A DNA stretch of 64,000 bases from NCBI RefSeq assembly GCF_030140925.1, contig NZ_JARBWD010000002.1, forward strand, positions 186,001 through 250,000, read 5' to 3'. A program made the position numbers and the translations under genes. Below the pieces are notes generated by a model. That model saw nothing but the letters and a program-made list of their open reading frames with translations, ran no database searches and was not told where the DNA came from. Positions 37,344 through 46,150 of the stretch are shown one piece after another; the first letter of the stretch is position 1, and every line of letters starts with the position of its first letter. Source of the stretch: Parerythrobacter aestuarii. GTDB taxonomy: Bacteria; Pseudomonadota; Alphaproteobacteria; Sphingomonadales; Sphingomonadaceae.

Positions 37344-37466
37344 TCCTGTCCCCTGGGCTACGGTTAGACGTTGCGGATTACTGTTGCGGCTGGCACCGCG
37401 ATTTGCCACGCGCTTTAGAGCTAATGCGCCCCGATTGGGAAGGGCGAAGTGGAGAGGGGGCCCGGC

Positions 37467-38768
37467 TTGGCTGAGAACGAGACACGTCCGGAGAGGCACG
37501 CTGCGCCTGGCGAAAGCGGCGGGCTGGTGACTATTCGCCTGCCGGTGTGGTGGACCTTCGGCGGGCTGGTGGCCGGCTTGCTCGTCGGCTGGATGCTGGC
37601 GGGGACACCCGGTGATCATGTAATCATGAAGAGCGCGTCGGTTATCGGCACGCTGTGGCTCCGTGCCCTGCAAATGACCATTATTCCGCTAGTCGCGTCG
37701 CTGCTGGTGCTGGGCATTGCCAAGATGATCAGTGCGGCGAGTGCCGGGCGTACGGCGATGGCGACAATCCTCTCGATTGCCGGCCTGCTGGTGTTCAGCG
37801 GCGTCGCTTCAGTGATTGCCATGCCGCTTTTGCTGGAGGCCTTCCCGCCACCGGCCGGCGCAGCCAATATCCTCGATGCACCTGGTGCCGAAGCGCAGGC
37901 GGTGCCCACCATCGCCGACTTCATCGCATCGCTGGTCGCGCCCAACATCATCCAGGCTGCGGCGGAGACCTCTACCCTGCCGCTGACAATCTTCTTTGCC
38001 CTGTTCGCGGTGGCGGTCGCACGGCTGCCCGACGTCCAGAAAGCAACCTTGCTGGCCTTCTTCGAAGCACTCGCCAACACGATGTTGACGATCATCGGCT
38101 GGGTGCTGTGGATCGCGCCTGCGGGCGTGTTTGCATTGGCAGTCGGCGTCGCGGCGCGGGCCGGGGGTGGAGCCTTTGCCACGCTGGCGCACTATATCGT
38201 GACAGTCTCGGCAATGGGTGCGATCGTATTGCTGGCCGCCTATCTCGTGGGCATCTTCGGTGGCCGGATTGCGCCGCTGCGCTTTGCCAAGGCGGTGTTG
38301 CCGGCGCAGGCAGTAGCAGTTTCGACGCAAAGCTCCCTTGCCAGCCTGCCGGCGATGCTGGCGAGCGCGAGGCGGCTCGGCATTCGCGAGGAAGTGGCCG
38401 ATTTCGTCCTGCCGCTGGCAGTGGCCATCTTCCGCGCTACCAGCCCGGCGATGAACCTGGCGGTGGCGATCTATGTCGCGCACTTGGCCGGGGTCGAACT
38501 CACCCTGCCATTGCTGCTCGCCGGCATCGCTGTCGCTTTTGTCATCAGCGTTGGCTCGGTCAGCCTGCCTGGCTCGATCAGCTTCGTCATTTCCATTGGC
38601 CCTATCGCGTTGGCGATGGGTGCCCCGATCGAACCGCTGGCGCTGCTGGTGGCTGTCGAGATGCTGCCCGACATCATGCGCACATTGGCCAATGTGACCA
38701 TGAATGTCGGCCTCACTACGGCTGTGAACCGGCAAAATTCCGGCGATATGCAACTTCAGGCCGACTGA
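37467..38768 (+). CDS. Dicarboxylate/amino acid:cation symporter (DAACS family)
   Basis: About 433 residues with eight predicted helices and two re-entrant loops. The loops appear as [15 protein letters not shown] and the [21 protein letters not shown] block, matching Glt-type binding-site segments. The chosen TTG at 37467 ([11 protein letters not shown]) has GGAGAGGGGG at good spacing; an alternative GTG six codons upstream lies inside that ribosome site. It probably transports C4-dicarboxylates, glutamate or aspartate. It is divergent from glmM. Confidence 0.86.
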   Translation: MAENETRPERHAAPGESGGLVTIRLPVWWTFGGLVAGLLVGWMLAGTPGDHVIMKSASVIGTLWLRALQMTIIPLVASLLVLGIAKMISAASAGRTAMATILSIAGLLVFSGVASVIAMPLLLEAFPPPAGAANILDAPGAEAQAVPTIADFIASLVAPNIIQAAAETSTLPLTIFFALFAVAVARLPDVQKATLLAFFEALANTMLTIIGWVLWIAPAGVFALAVGVAARAGGGAFATLAHYIVTVSAMGAIVLLAAYLVGIFGGRIAPLRFAKAVLPAQAVAVSTQSSLASLPAMLASARRLGIREEVADFVLPLAVAIFRATSPAMNLAVAIYVAHLAGVELTLPLLLAGIAVAFVISVGSVSLPGSISFVISIGPIALAMGAPIEPLALLVAVEMLPDIMRTLANVTMNVGLTTAVNRQNSGDMQLQAD

Positions 38769-38820
38769 TGCGTTACCCTACCAACCACCCAATCGCTTTT
38801 GATCAAACGGGAGATCACCC

Positions 38821-39435
38821 ATGGCTTACGACGTAACTCCGCTGCCCTATGCCGACACCGCGCTGGAACCGGCCGTGTCCGCCAACACGTTGTCGTTTCA
38901 CCACGGCAAGCATCACAAGGCCTATATCGACAAGATGAATGCTGCCATCGACGGCACCGAGCATGCCGATGCTTCGATGGAAGCGATCATCGCGGCTGCC
39001 CGTGGCACCAACCAGGGCCTGTTCAACAACGCTGCGCAAAGCTGGAACCACGGCTTCTACTGGCATTCAATGGCTGAAGACGGCGGTACCCCGACCGACG
39101 AGCTCAAGGCCATGATCGAGGACGCCTTTGGTTCGACCGAAGAACTCGTCAAGCAGTTGCAGGATCGTGGCGCCGGTCACTTCGCTAGCGGTTGGGTATG
39201 GCTCGCCGAGAAGGGCGGCAAGCTGACCATTGAGGAAACCCATGATGGCGACACGCTGGCTGACCAGGAAGGCGTCAACCCGCTGCTGGTCATCGACCTG
39301 TGGGAGCACGCCTATTACCTCGACCACCAGAACGCACGCCCGGCCTATCTCAAGGCGGTGACCGAAGGGAAGCTCAACTGGAGCTTTGCCAGCGATAACC
39401 TGACGCGTGGCACGACCTGGACCTATCCGGCCTGA
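38821..39435 (+). CDS. sodB: Iron-type superoxide dismutase
   Basis: 204 residues. The metal ligands are visible in TLSFHHGKHHKAY (His26 or 27 region), NNAAQSWNHGFYWHSM, and VIDLWEHAYYLD (Asp and His). The AGHFASGWVWL block, with Gly and active-site Gln position 69 in GLFNNAAQ, suggests the Fe rather than the Mn form. It lacks a signal peptide, so it is cytoplasmic. A strong terminator hairpin follows at 39455. Confidence 0.95.
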   Translation: MAYDVTPLPYADTALEPAVSANTLSFHHGKHHKAYIDKMNAAIDGTEHADASMEAIIAAARGTNQGLFNNAAQSWNHGFYWHSMAEDGGTPTDELKAMIEDAFGSTEELVKQLQDRGAGHFASGWVWLAEKGGKLTIEETHDGDTLADQEGVNPLLVIDLWEHAYYLDHQNARPAYLKAVTEGKLNWSFASDNLTRGTTWTYPA

Positions 39436-39454
39436 TCGCCTGTTGTACCAATCA

Positions 39455-39490
39455 AAGGGCCCGCCACGCCGAAAAGCGTAGCGGGCCCTT
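39455..39490. terminator. Intrinsic terminator after sodB (and ecfG)
   Basis: A long stem, AAGGGCCCGC with GCGGGCCCTT extended by ACGC/GCGT, closes a short CGAAAA loop and is followed by CTATTT on the plus strand. It sits between sodB and the convergent ecfG gene and is suited to both. Confidence 0.8.
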
Positions 39491-39519
39491 CTATTTGTGC
39501 ATGGTCAGGCTGCCGATGG

Positions 39520-40131
39520 TCAGCGAGTGGGTTCGGAAACCCCGTCTCCAGCAGCAACAACGTCGAGTTCTTCCAGGATGGCGCGGTGCGCCGTCGCGTC
39601 GTCCAGCGAGCGCTGCGGGATCGTACCTTCGTTGAGCATGTCGTTCAGCGCCGAGCGGGCCCGGCCTACACGGCTCTTGATCGTGCCAATGGCGCAGCCG
39701 CAGATTTCGGCCGCTTCCTCGTAGGAAAAGCCACCGGCACCGACCAGGAGCAACGCTTCACGTCGCTCGGGTGGCAGTGTCAGCAGCGCGCGATGCATAT
39801 CGCTAAGGTGGATCGGTTCTTCCTGCCCGGCCGGTTGAGTGAGGATACGCTCGGCAACGCCTTCGTCATATTCTCCGCGAAAGCGGTTGCGCCGCATGTC
39901 GGTGAGATAGGCGTTGCGCAGGATCACGAAGGTCCAGGCCCGCATCGAAGTGCCGGGCTGGAAGCGCTCCTGCGCGGCCCAGGCTTTCATCAGAGCTTCC
40001 TGCACCAGGTCGTCCGCCATGTCCGGGCGACCGCACAGGCCACGGGCAAAAGCACGCAGGTGCGGGATGACCGCTTCCAGTTCTCGCTTGAATTCCGCTC
40101 GCTCTTCGGCGGTTCGCTCGGACTTGCTCAT
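39520..40131 (-). CDS. ecfG: EcfG-type ECF sigma factor of the general stress response
   Basis: 203 residues. Region 2 (DDLVQEALMKAWAAQERFQPG, RAWTFVILRNAYLTDMRR) and region 4 (LPPERREALLLVGAGGFSYEEAAEICGCAIGTIKSRV) are both present. The GFSYEEAAEICG segment and the neighbouring nepR and phyR genes identify EcfG. NepR sequesters it until phosphorylated PhyR binds NepR. It is overlapped by 4 bases with nepR upstream, and the pair is preceded by an EcfG-like promoter, giving autoregulation. Confidence 0.94.
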   Translation of the reverse strand: MSKSERTAEERAEFKRELEAVIPHLRAFARGLCGRPDMADDLVQEALMKAWAAQERFQPGTSMRAWTFVILRNAYLTDMRRNRFRGEYDEGVAERILTQPAGQEEPIHLSDMHRALLTLPPERREALLLVGAGGFSYEEAAEICGCAIGTIKSRVGRARSALNDMLNEGTIPQRSLDDATAHRAILEELDVVAAGDGVSEPTR

Positions 40132-40379
40132 TCCGGCTCGCTCCCGCCCATCGGCTTTCCACCTTGGGCGGGCTTGTCCAGCTTGGCAAGCAGCTCCTTG
40201 AAACTGTCGGGAAGAGGTTCATCGACCACCGAATCGTACAGCTGGCGCAAACCATCGGCCCATTCGGGCCGGGTGGCTTTCCCTTGGGGCACCGAACCCG
40301 GAACCCCCTTGGGGGTGTTGTCATCGGTGGGGGGGCGTGCGGTCATGGTTGGCTGGTTTGTCCCTTGCCCCCGCTGCAT
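40128..40379 (-). CDS. nepR: NepR anti-sigma factor
   Basis: Small acidic protein, 83 residues from this start or 72 from an ATG at 40346. The conserved NepR helices are in WADGLRQLYDSVVDEPLP and DSFKELLAKLDKP, while the N-terminus is low-complexity. It binds EcfG and is released when phosphorylated PhyR binds it. The end overlaps ecfG by 4 bases (ATGA). Neither candidate start has a strong ribosome site, so the N-terminus is uncertain. Confidence 0.92.
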   Translation of the reverse strand: MQRGQGTNQPTMTARPPTDDNTPKGVPGSVPQGKATRPEWADGLRQLYDSVVDEPLPDSFKELLAKLDKPAQGGKPMGGSEPE

Positions 40380-40417
40380 CTATGTGCAGGGGAGTCGTGT
40401 GCTTCCTATCCGGTCAT

Positions 40418-40444
40418 GGAACGGAAGCCACCGAATTTGGTTCC
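40418..40444. promoter_or_regulatory. Bidirectional EcfG-type promoter between nepR and the stress kinase
   Basis: The near-palindrome reads GGAAC-N17-GTT on the plus strand (40418-40442) and GGAAC-N16-CGTT on the minus strand (40420-40444). Both fit the EcfG consensus GGAAC-N16/17-GTT. One element would thus drive ecfG-nepR leftward and the histidine kinase rightward. Confidence 0.75.
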
Positions 40445-40478
40445 CCCGGGTGCGTATGAGCGCAATGGAGGGGCAGGA

Positions 40479-42152
40479 ATGAAGGGACAGGGCTTGGCTT
40501 CAGCGCCATCACCAGGAGTGGGTCGGTCAGGGCGCTGGCTGGTGAAATATCCGCGCGCCGTACCGTTGGCGATCTTCCTGCTGATTGCCGGGGTCACCGC
40601 GTTGAGTGTGTTCGCGATCGAACGCGGTGACAATCGGCGCGAACTGGCCCAGATCGACCAGACCGCCCGCACCATCGGCTCGACCCTCGAGCGCAGGGCC
40701 AATAATTCAACTGCCTACCTGCGCGCCGGTGCCGCCCTGTTCTCGACCGTCGACACGGTGCAGATCGACCTGTTCCAGCGCTTCGCCCGCGAGCTCAAGC
40801 TGGACGACCAGTATCGCGTTTCCGGCGGGATCGGCTGGGCCGAAGTGCTGGAGCCCAACGAGGTCGGGCAATTCGAAAGTCGTATCGGAAGTCAGCTCGG
40901 CCGACCGATAAGCGTCTATCGCCTGCCGGGAACGGAAGCGGCGGAAAAAGTTGTTCCCGTAACGTTTAGCTTGCCGGATTCCGTCCGGACGCAGCGCGCC
41001 CTGGGTCTCGACATGTATGCGGAACCGGTGCGCCGGACTGCAATGAACAAGGCCGTGACGTCGCTTGAGCCGACCGCGACGCAAAAAATCACTCTGGTCA
41101 GCGGCAGGAGCGGCCCCAGGCCAGGGCTGCTGGTCTACATGCCGGTATTCAGCGCAGAACAGGACGGGCGGCAGTTGAAGGGATTCCTGTACAGCCCGTT
41201 CGACGGACAGAACTTCCTCGATGGTGCGATCTACGACGGGTTGGTCGGTGATCGCAGCGTGCGTCTTTACGATGGTGCAATCGACCAAAGCAACTTGCTG
41301 GCGACCCACCAGGACTCCAACGGCATCGGCCAGTCCAGCGCAATCGAGATCCTGATCGGCAATCGGGCAATGATGCTGGAAGTGCAGTCGGCCAAGGGCA
41401 GCACCCTGACACCGCTCAGCATGATCACCTTGCTGTTCGGGCTGGCGGTGGCGAGCCTTTCCATGCTGATCGCGCGGCTGCTGACGCAACAGGCGCTGGA
41501 GGATCTCTCGGCGCTGGAATACTACACCGAGCAGAATTCGATCCGCAATTCGCTGACGCGCGAGCTCAATCACCGGGTCAAGAACACGCTTGCCAATGTC
41601 CTCTCGATCATCGCTCTCACCCGGCGACGGACCGACAATCTCGACGATTTTGCCACCGCGCTCGACGGGCGCATCCGAGCATTGTCGGCAACACATGACT
41701 TGCTGACGCAATCGGAATGGGGCTCGACACCCTTGCGCTCGGTGATCGAAGCGGAACTGGCGCCCTATGCCAACCCGGAAGACCGGGCGCTCGACCTTGA
41801 GGGCCCCGATCTGGCGTTAGCCCCCAACGATGCTCTCTCGTTCGGCCTTGCCATCCATGAACTGGCGACCAATGCTGCCAAATATGGCGCCCTCAGCGCT
41901 GAGGGCGGGCGCGTCATCGTCAGTTGGGAGCGCCAGGAAGGCGGTATTGCCGAAGTCCGCTGGCGAGAAGAAGGTGGACCACCGGTCCCGCAGGAGCGAA
42001 GCCGAGGCTTCGGCACAGACCTGATCGAGAAGATCGTGGCCCACGAGCTGCGCCACCCGGTCGAGCTGGAGTTTCCCGAGGACGGGGTGCGCTGCACGCT
42101 GCGCGTACCAATCCGCAAACCCAGCGAATTCGCCATTCGGGCCCAGCGCTAG
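40479..42152 (+). CDS. CHASE-sensor histidine kinase (HWE/HisKA_2), general stress response
   Basis: 557 residues. One N-terminal membrane helix (VPLAIFLLIAGVTALSVFAIE), a periplasmic CHASE domain (about 75-300; GIGWAEVLEPNEV and GRPISVYRLPG), a second helix near 310-335, then a HisKA_2 domain with the phospho-His in ELNHRVKNTL (His365) and the ATP-binding N and G boxes (AIHELATNAAKYGAL, RGFGTDLIEK). This matches the PhyK-type kinase that phosphorylates PhyR. It sits next to phyR and has an EcfG promoter upstream. The ligand is unknown. Confidence 0.9.
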   Translation: MKGQGLASAPSPGVGRSGRWLVKYPRAVPLAIFLLIAGVTALSVFAIERGDNRRELAQIDQTARTIGSTLERRANNSTAYLRAGAALFSTVDTVQIDLFQRFARELKLDDQYRVSGGIGWAEVLEPNEVGQFESRIGSQLGRPISVYRLPGTEAAEKVVPVTFSLPDSVRTQRALGLDMYAEPVRRTAMNKAVTSLEPTATQKITLVSGRSGPRPGLLVYMPVFSAEQDGRQLKGFLYSPFDGQNFLDGAIYDGLVGDRSVRLYDGAIDQSNLLATHQDSNGIGQSSAIEILIGNRAMMLEVQSAKGSTLTPLSMITLLFGLAVASLSMLIARLLTQQALEDLSALEYYTEQNSIRNSLTRELNHRVKNTLANVLSIIALTRRRTDNLDDFATALDGRIRALSATHDLLTQSEWGSTPLRSVIEAELAPYANPEDRALDLEGPDLALAPNDALSFGLAIHELATNAAKYGALSAEGGRVIVSWERQEGGIAEVRWREEGGPPVPQERSRGFGTDLIEKIVAHELRHPVELEFPEDGVRCTLRVPIRKPSEFAIRAQR

Positions 42153-42168
42153 GGGGCGTCAAACCTCT

Positions 42169-42963
42169 TCAGTCGATTGGCTTGGAGGAATTGAAAAACA
42201 ATGCCTGGCTGATTGCTGTGCGTACACTCGCTTCCTGGAACGGCTTGGTGACGAGATAAGTGGGCTCCGGCCGGTCGCCAGTGAGTAACCGTTCTGGATA
42301 GGCGGTGATGAAGATCACCGGCACTTCGCCCAGGGCCAGGATATCGTCGACGGCGTCGAGCCCCGAAGAGCCATCGGCCAGCTGGATGTCGGCCAGCACC
42401 AGCCCCGGCTTGGAAGATGCCACGGCTTCCTGCGCTTGCGTGCGGGTAGCTGCGGTTCCGGCGATGTCATGACCAAGGGAGCGGACAAGATCTTCCAGCT
42501 GCATGGAGATCAGCGGCTCGTCTTCGATGATGAGAACGCTGGTAGTGGACTCGCGGTCGATCTCTTCGATGGCTTCGCGTACCAGGCTCTCGACGTCATG
42601 CGGCGCGATTTCCATGATCTCGGCAGCTTCGCCAACCGTGAAGTCTTCAAGCGTAGTCAGCAACAGGGCCTGGCGATTGAGCGGGGTAACTGTGCGCAAG
42701 CGTTGGGTCGCGGCTTGCTCATGTCCGTTGCCTGTGCCGCCCGGCTGATCGACTTCCAGGTAACCGCTCGACCACAAGGCGTTGAAGGCCTTGTACAGCG
42801 TGACACGGCCCTTGCCGAGATCCTGTCGCAGGGCATCGTCGGCCACTGCGGCTTCTAGAGTGGCGCGGACGAAGAGGTCCCCCGTGTGCTGCGACCCGGT
42901 AAGGGCCCGGGCATAGCGACGCAGGAATGGCAGCTGCGCGGCAACCTGTTGCGAAACTGACAT
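42169..42963 (-). CDS. phyR: PhyR response regulator (anti-anti-sigma factor)
   Basis: 264 residues. The N-terminal sigma-like domain (about 1-135; ARALTGSQHTGDLFVRATLEA, region-4-like LTTLEDFTVGEAAEIM) mimics EcfG. The C-terminal receiver (from 140) has VLIIEDEPLISM, the phospho-acceptor in VLADIQLADG (Asp near 192) and the Lys of VTKPF. When phosphorylated it captures NepR. It is convergent with the kinase gene (16 bp apart) and preceded by an EcfG-type promoter, the usual positive loop. Confidence 0.96.
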   Translation of the reverse strand: MSVSQQVAAQLPFLRRYARALTGSQHTGDLFVRATLEAAVADDALRQDLGKGRVTLYKAFNALWSSGYLEVDQPGGTGNGHEQAATQRLRTVTPLNRQALLLTTLEDFTVGEAAEIMEIAPHDVESLVREAIEEIDRESTTSVLIIEDEPLISMQLEDLVRSLGHDIAGTAATRTQAQEAVASSKPGLVLADIQLADGSSGLDAVDDILALGEVPVIFITAYPERLLTGDRPEPTYLVTKPFQEASVRTAISQALFFNSSKPID

Positions 42964-42992
42964 GAAATCCCTCTCGTATTGTCTGAGCAGCC

Positions 42993-43017
42993 AACGCCCG
43001 GTTCGCCGGTATGTTCC
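42993..43017 (-). promoter_or_regulatory. EcfG-type promoter for phyR
   Basis: On the minus strand GGAAC is followed by 16 bases and CGTT, an exact match to the EcfG consensus. It lies about 30 bases before the phyR ATG. Together with the element at 40418 this closes the autoregulatory loop of the stress response. Confidence 0.8.
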
Positions 43018-43093
43018 TCTACAGGTTTTGCCGCTGGAATAGGGAGCTTTCCGAAGCGGACTGAAAAATTTTCGAAAAAATCTCTCGGGGCAG

Positions 43094-43118
43094 GGAACCG
43101 TTCCCAAACCAGCGCATT
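43094..43118 (+). promoter_or_regulatory. EcfG-like promoter for the candidate small RNA
   Basis: GGAAC, 16 bases, then CATT, a one-base departure from the EcfG -10 (CGTT). The expected start of transcription, about 7-8 bases downstream, falls at the left foot of a strong hairpin. This is weaker than the two other EcfG matches in the locus. Confidence 0.5.
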
Positions 43119-43124
43119 CTGGCA

Positions 43125-43215
43125 CTATCACCACCGAGACCCCCCTCCCGTCCAAACGGTGGTGATACGATCCCGAAAGGCCCTCGCTTCTTCCCGGAAG
43201 CGGGGGCCTTCTTCT
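43125..43215 (+). ncRNA. Candidate small RNA with C-rich loop, general stress locus
   Basis: Starts with TATCACCACCG (43126-43136), which pairs perfectly with CGGTGGTGATA (43157-43167). The 20-base loop is C-rich (AGACCCCCCTCCCGTCC). A second stem of the intrinsic-terminator kind (43177-43210) and CTTCTTT follow. The loop is complementary to ribosome-binding sites. It lies between phyR and a convergent-type neighbour and is preceded by an EcfG-like promoter. In Caulobacter the general-stress sRNA GsrN has a similar C-rich loop; identity is not claimed. It is not coding: I find no convincing frame. Confidence 0.55.
43177..43210. terminator. Terminator shared by the sRNA and the 43219-44409 gene
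   Basis: AAGGCCC(T)CGCTTC pairs with GAAGCG(G)GGGCCTT around the loop TTCCCG, with CTTCTTT following on the plus strand and TTTCGGG on the minus. It ends the sRNA on one strand and the GNAT-like gene, which stops 9 bases away, on the other. Confidence 0.7.
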
Positions 43216-43218
43216 TTG

Positions 43219-44409
43219 CTACAACGTCTTCTCGAAGATCCAGTACTCGCGATTGACCTTGCTCTGGATGGCATCGGCGATGGCGACCATGCCCTGGTTG
43301 TCATCGAGGATCCAGCCGATCTCGGCCCGTTCGGACTGGAATTCGCGCACCGCCGTCTCGCGAATGTCGCTGATCATCATGAAGGCAAGCTGGCTCGCCA
43401 TGCGCGAGTTCTGCAACTCTTTCACTACGCCCATCAGCGGAACCCGCATGCCGGATTTCACAGGCTTGCGGAGCCAGCGCAACAAGTGGAACCAGCCGAA
43501 CGGGAGCAGTTTGCCCCCGGTCTTTTTCAGCACCCCGTTCACATCGGGGAAGGTCAGCATGAAAGCGACGGGTTCGCCGTCGAGCTCGGCAATGCGGTTT
43601 ACCTCCGGATGGATGATCTGCTTCAGCTTTTTGGCGGCGTAGTCGACTTCCTCCTGTGTGAACGGGATGAACCCCCAATTCTTCGACCACGCATCGTTGA
43701 GGATACGCAGGATTATGTCGATCTCGCGCTCGACATGCTTGCGGTCGACCGAACGCATGGTGATCCGCCCGTTGCGTTCCCCGGACTTCACGATCCGCTG
43801 GATCAGCGGCGGGAAATCATGCGTCACATCGAGGTCATATGTCAGCAGCGCCTTGGCCTTGGTGTAGCCAAGGGCTTCGATCCAGCCTTTGTAGTGCGCC
43901 GGATGGTGGCCCATCATGATCATGGGGGAATGATCGTGCCCTTTGACAAGCAGACCAGGTTCTTCCCAGATCGACATCGAGATCGGGCCGAGCATCCGCG
44001 TCATGCCCTGTTCCCGGTTCCATTGCTCCGCGCGCGCCAGCAGCGCTTCTGCCACCGCTTCGTCTTCCGCATCGAAATAGCCGAACATGCCGGTACCGGG
44101 CCCCATTCCCTGTTCGGCGGGTATTTCCAGCGCAAGATGGTCGATATGGGCTGAAATCCGCCCGACCGGCTTGCCGCCGCGCCAGGCCATGAACAGTTGC
44201 ACCGTCGCATGGCCGAAGAACGGGTTCTTCTCCGGGTCGATCAGCTCCATCATTTCCGAGGTGAGCTGCGGAACAGAATGCGGTACGCGGGCGGCGAATT
44301 GCTGGCCCAGCCTGACGAAGGCCTTGCGCCCGGCCTTGTCGGTGACGGGGCGAATATCTATCTGAGTGTCGGACACGAAAGGGATCCCCTGAACAGGCTC
44401 ATTGTTCAT
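43219..44409 (-). CDS. GNAT-fold family protein of unknown substrate (YghO-like)
   Basis: 396 residues from the ATG giving MNNEPVQGIPFVSD. Middle and C-terminal blocks (FMAWRGGKPVGRISAHIDHL, GMFGYFDAEDEAVAEALLARAEQW, AELDGEPVAFMLTFPDVNG) have the look of a long GNAT-like N-acyltransferase, as in conserved proteins annotated in many alphaproteobacteria. The substrate is unknown. The start is placed after the divergent desaturase's upstream region. It ends 9 bases before a terminator stem. Confidence 0.72.
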   Translation of the reverse strand: MNNEPVQGIPFVSDTQIDIRPVTDKAGRKAFVRLGQQFAARVPHSVPQLTSEMMELIDPEKNPFFGHATVQLFMAWRGGKPVGRISAHIDHLALEIPAEQGMGPGTGMFGYFDAEDEAVAEALLARAEQWNREQGMTRMLGPISMSIWEEPGLLVKGHDHSPMIMMGHHPAHYKGWIEALGYTKAKALLTYDLDVTHDFPPLIQRIVKSGERNGRITMRSVDRKHVEREIDIILRILNDAWSKNWGFIPFTQEEVDYAAKKLKQIIHPEVNRIAELDGEPVAFMLTFPDVNGVLKKTGGKLLPFGWFHLLRWLRKPVKSGMRVPLMGVVKELQNSRMASQLAFMMISDIRETAVREFQSERAEIGWILDDNQGMVAIADAIQSKVNREYWIFEKTL

Positions 44410-44534
44410 CGTGGCGTATCCCTGTGTGCGGTAATTGCCCCAAGTCAAGTTACGCGATCGATTACTCTGGTAGAGACACCGCGTTTGTCGTTTGCCTGCG
44501 AGTTGGGCTAAAGGCGCTTCACGAGACCAAATCC

Positions 44535-45635
44535 ATGAATATCGAACAGACCCTCGACCCAGCGCAGCCTGCGCGACCGCAAGCGAAAGGTGGCTGGCAT
44601 GCGCAGCTGCCCGACGACAAGGATATGCTCCGCGCCGCTCGCGACCTGACCAAGGACCTCGCCGAAGCAAAAGGCGCGATCTACTGGCCCGACATGCTGC
44701 TGTCGGCCGGGCTCGGTTATGCCTGCATCGCCGGTGCGATTGTGGTGGACAGCATCTGGGCCAAGTTCGCTGTCGGGCTGGTCGGAGCGCTCGCATTCTA
44801 TCGCGCGCTGATGTTCATCCACGAACTGACCCATATCCACAAGAAAGCGCTGCCGGGCTTCCGCCTGGGCTGGAACCTGTTGGTAGGCATTCCGCTGCTG
44901 GTGCCGTCGTTCATGTATGAAGGCGTCCACACGCTGCACCACAAGCGCACGCAATATGGCACCATCGAGGACCCGGAGTATTTACCGCTGGCGCTGATGA
45001 AGCCGTGGAGCCTGCCGGTGTTCGTGCTGGTGGCGCTCTTGGCCCCCATCGGGCTCGTCATCCGCTTCGGCCTGTTAGTTCCACTCGGTGCAATGATCCC
45101 ACCGATCCGCACGCTGGTGTGGGAACGCGCGTCATCGCTTTCCATCAACCCCGATTTCCGCCGTCGCCCGCCTGAAGGCGAGATAAGGCCGCGCGTGTTC
45201 TGGCAGGAGCTGGGCGGCATGCTGTGGGCCTGGACGCTGATCGCGAGCGTGTTCTGGCTCGGCTGGGCTCCGGTGCTGACAGCGGGCGCGATCCTGTCGC
45301 TCACCGCGCTGCTCAACCAGCTGCGCACGCTGGTGGCGCATCTGTGGGAGAACGAAGGCGAGGCCATGACCGTGACCGCGCAGTTTCTCGACAGCGTCAA
45401 TGTCCCCCCGCCGGGCTTTGCGGCAGAGATCTGGGCGCCCGTCGGCCTGCGCTACCATGCGCTGCATCACCTGATGCCGTCGATGCCCTATCACTCGCTG
45501 CCCGAGGCGCACCGCCGCCTGAACCGCGAGTTGGGCGATGGCTCGACTTACCAGAGTGCCAACCATCCCGGCATGTTCACTTTGGTCGGGCGGATCGCCC
45601 GGAGCACGATGACGCGCGGCGCCAGCCGCAGCTAG
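44535..45635 (+). CDS. Membrane fatty acid desaturase (third in the window)
   Basis: 366 residues, integral membrane di-iron enzyme. The histidine boxes are HELTHIHKK, HTLHHKRTQ and HALHHLMPSM, spaced as in bacterial acyl desaturases, with four to six hydrophobic stretches. The ATG at 44535 is preceded by ACCAAATCC only, a weak ribosome site. It is divergent from the GNAT-like gene and overlaps the next gene's 3' end by 4 bases. The lipid target is unknown. Confidence 0.87.
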   Translation: MNIEQTLDPAQPARPQAKGGWHAQLPDDKDMLRAARDLTKDLAEAKGAIYWPDMLLSAGLGYACIAGAIVVDSIWAKFAVGLVGALAFYRALMFIHELTHIHKKALPGFRLGWNLLVGIPLLVPSFMYEGVHTLHHKRTQYGTIEDPEYLPLALMKPWSLPVFVLVALLAPIGLVIRFGLLVPLGAMIPPIRTLVWERASSLSINPDFRRRPPEGEIRPRVFWQELGGMLWAWTLIASVFWLGWAPVLTAGAILSLTALLNQLRTLVAHLWENEGEAMTVTAQFLDSVNVPPPGFAAEIWAPVGLRYHALHHLMPSMPYHSLPEAHRRLNRELGDGSTYQSANHPGMFTLVGRIARSTMTRGASRS

Positions 45636-46150
45636 TCGAGAAACTTGATCATCGCGCAGCGGCGCTCCGCCGGCAGGCCGTTGTCCGCTTCCAGGGCCAG
45701 TTCGCTGGCCAAGCGGGCATGGGCGTCCAGCGCGGTGACTTCCTCGAACCCCAGCCTGGCGTAGAACGGTCCGTTCCACGGCACATCCCGGAATGTCGTC
45801 AGCGTCACCGCCTTGAAGCCCGAGTTGGCAGCATCGATCAGGCAAGCACGCACCAGCCCGGCGCCGATACCCTTGCGTTGCCCGTCCGGATGGACCGACA
45901 TCTCCCACACATGCAATTCACGGCTGAAAGGCTGGCTGGCTAGGAAGCCGATCGGCCGCTCCCCAAGCTGGGCTGCGAGACAGTGCCCCTTGCGGATCAG
46001 GCCGCGCAGCTCATCCGTTTCCCACGTCTCGTCGAAATCCATGCCAACGAGATCGGGATCGCTGCGGAACATCTCTGCTGCTGCGCGTTCGATGGCCGGC
46101 CAGTGATCTGCATCCTCGGGCCTTGCGAGGCGGAGCGTCCAGTCGCTCAC
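45632..46150 (-). CDS. GNAT-family N-acetyltransferase
   Basis: 172 residues. Acetyl-CoA-binding region EMSVHPDGQRKGIGAGLVRACLIDAANSGFKAVTLTTFRDVPWNGPFYARLGFEEV. The GTG start at 46150 overlaps the lptG stop (GTGA), so it is cotranscribed with the LPS exporter genes. The N-terminus (SDWTLRLARPEDADHWPAIERAA) resembles the start of stress-related GNATs. Substrate unknown; the link to lptFG may simply be operon position. Confidence 0.86.
   Translation of the reverse strand: MSDWTLRLARPEDADHWPAIERAAAEMFRSDPDLVGMDFDETWETDELRGLIRKGHCLAAQLGERPIGFLASQPFSRELHVWEMSVHPDGQRKGIGAGLVRACLIDAANSGFKAVTLTTFRDVPWNGPFYARLGFEEVTALDAHARLASELALEADNGLPAERRCAMIKFLD

Noticed and set aside
40962..40990. GTAACG-like sequence inside the histidine kinase gene
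   Set aside because: No CGAA at the right spacing, and it lies within coding sequence; not a SigF promoter.
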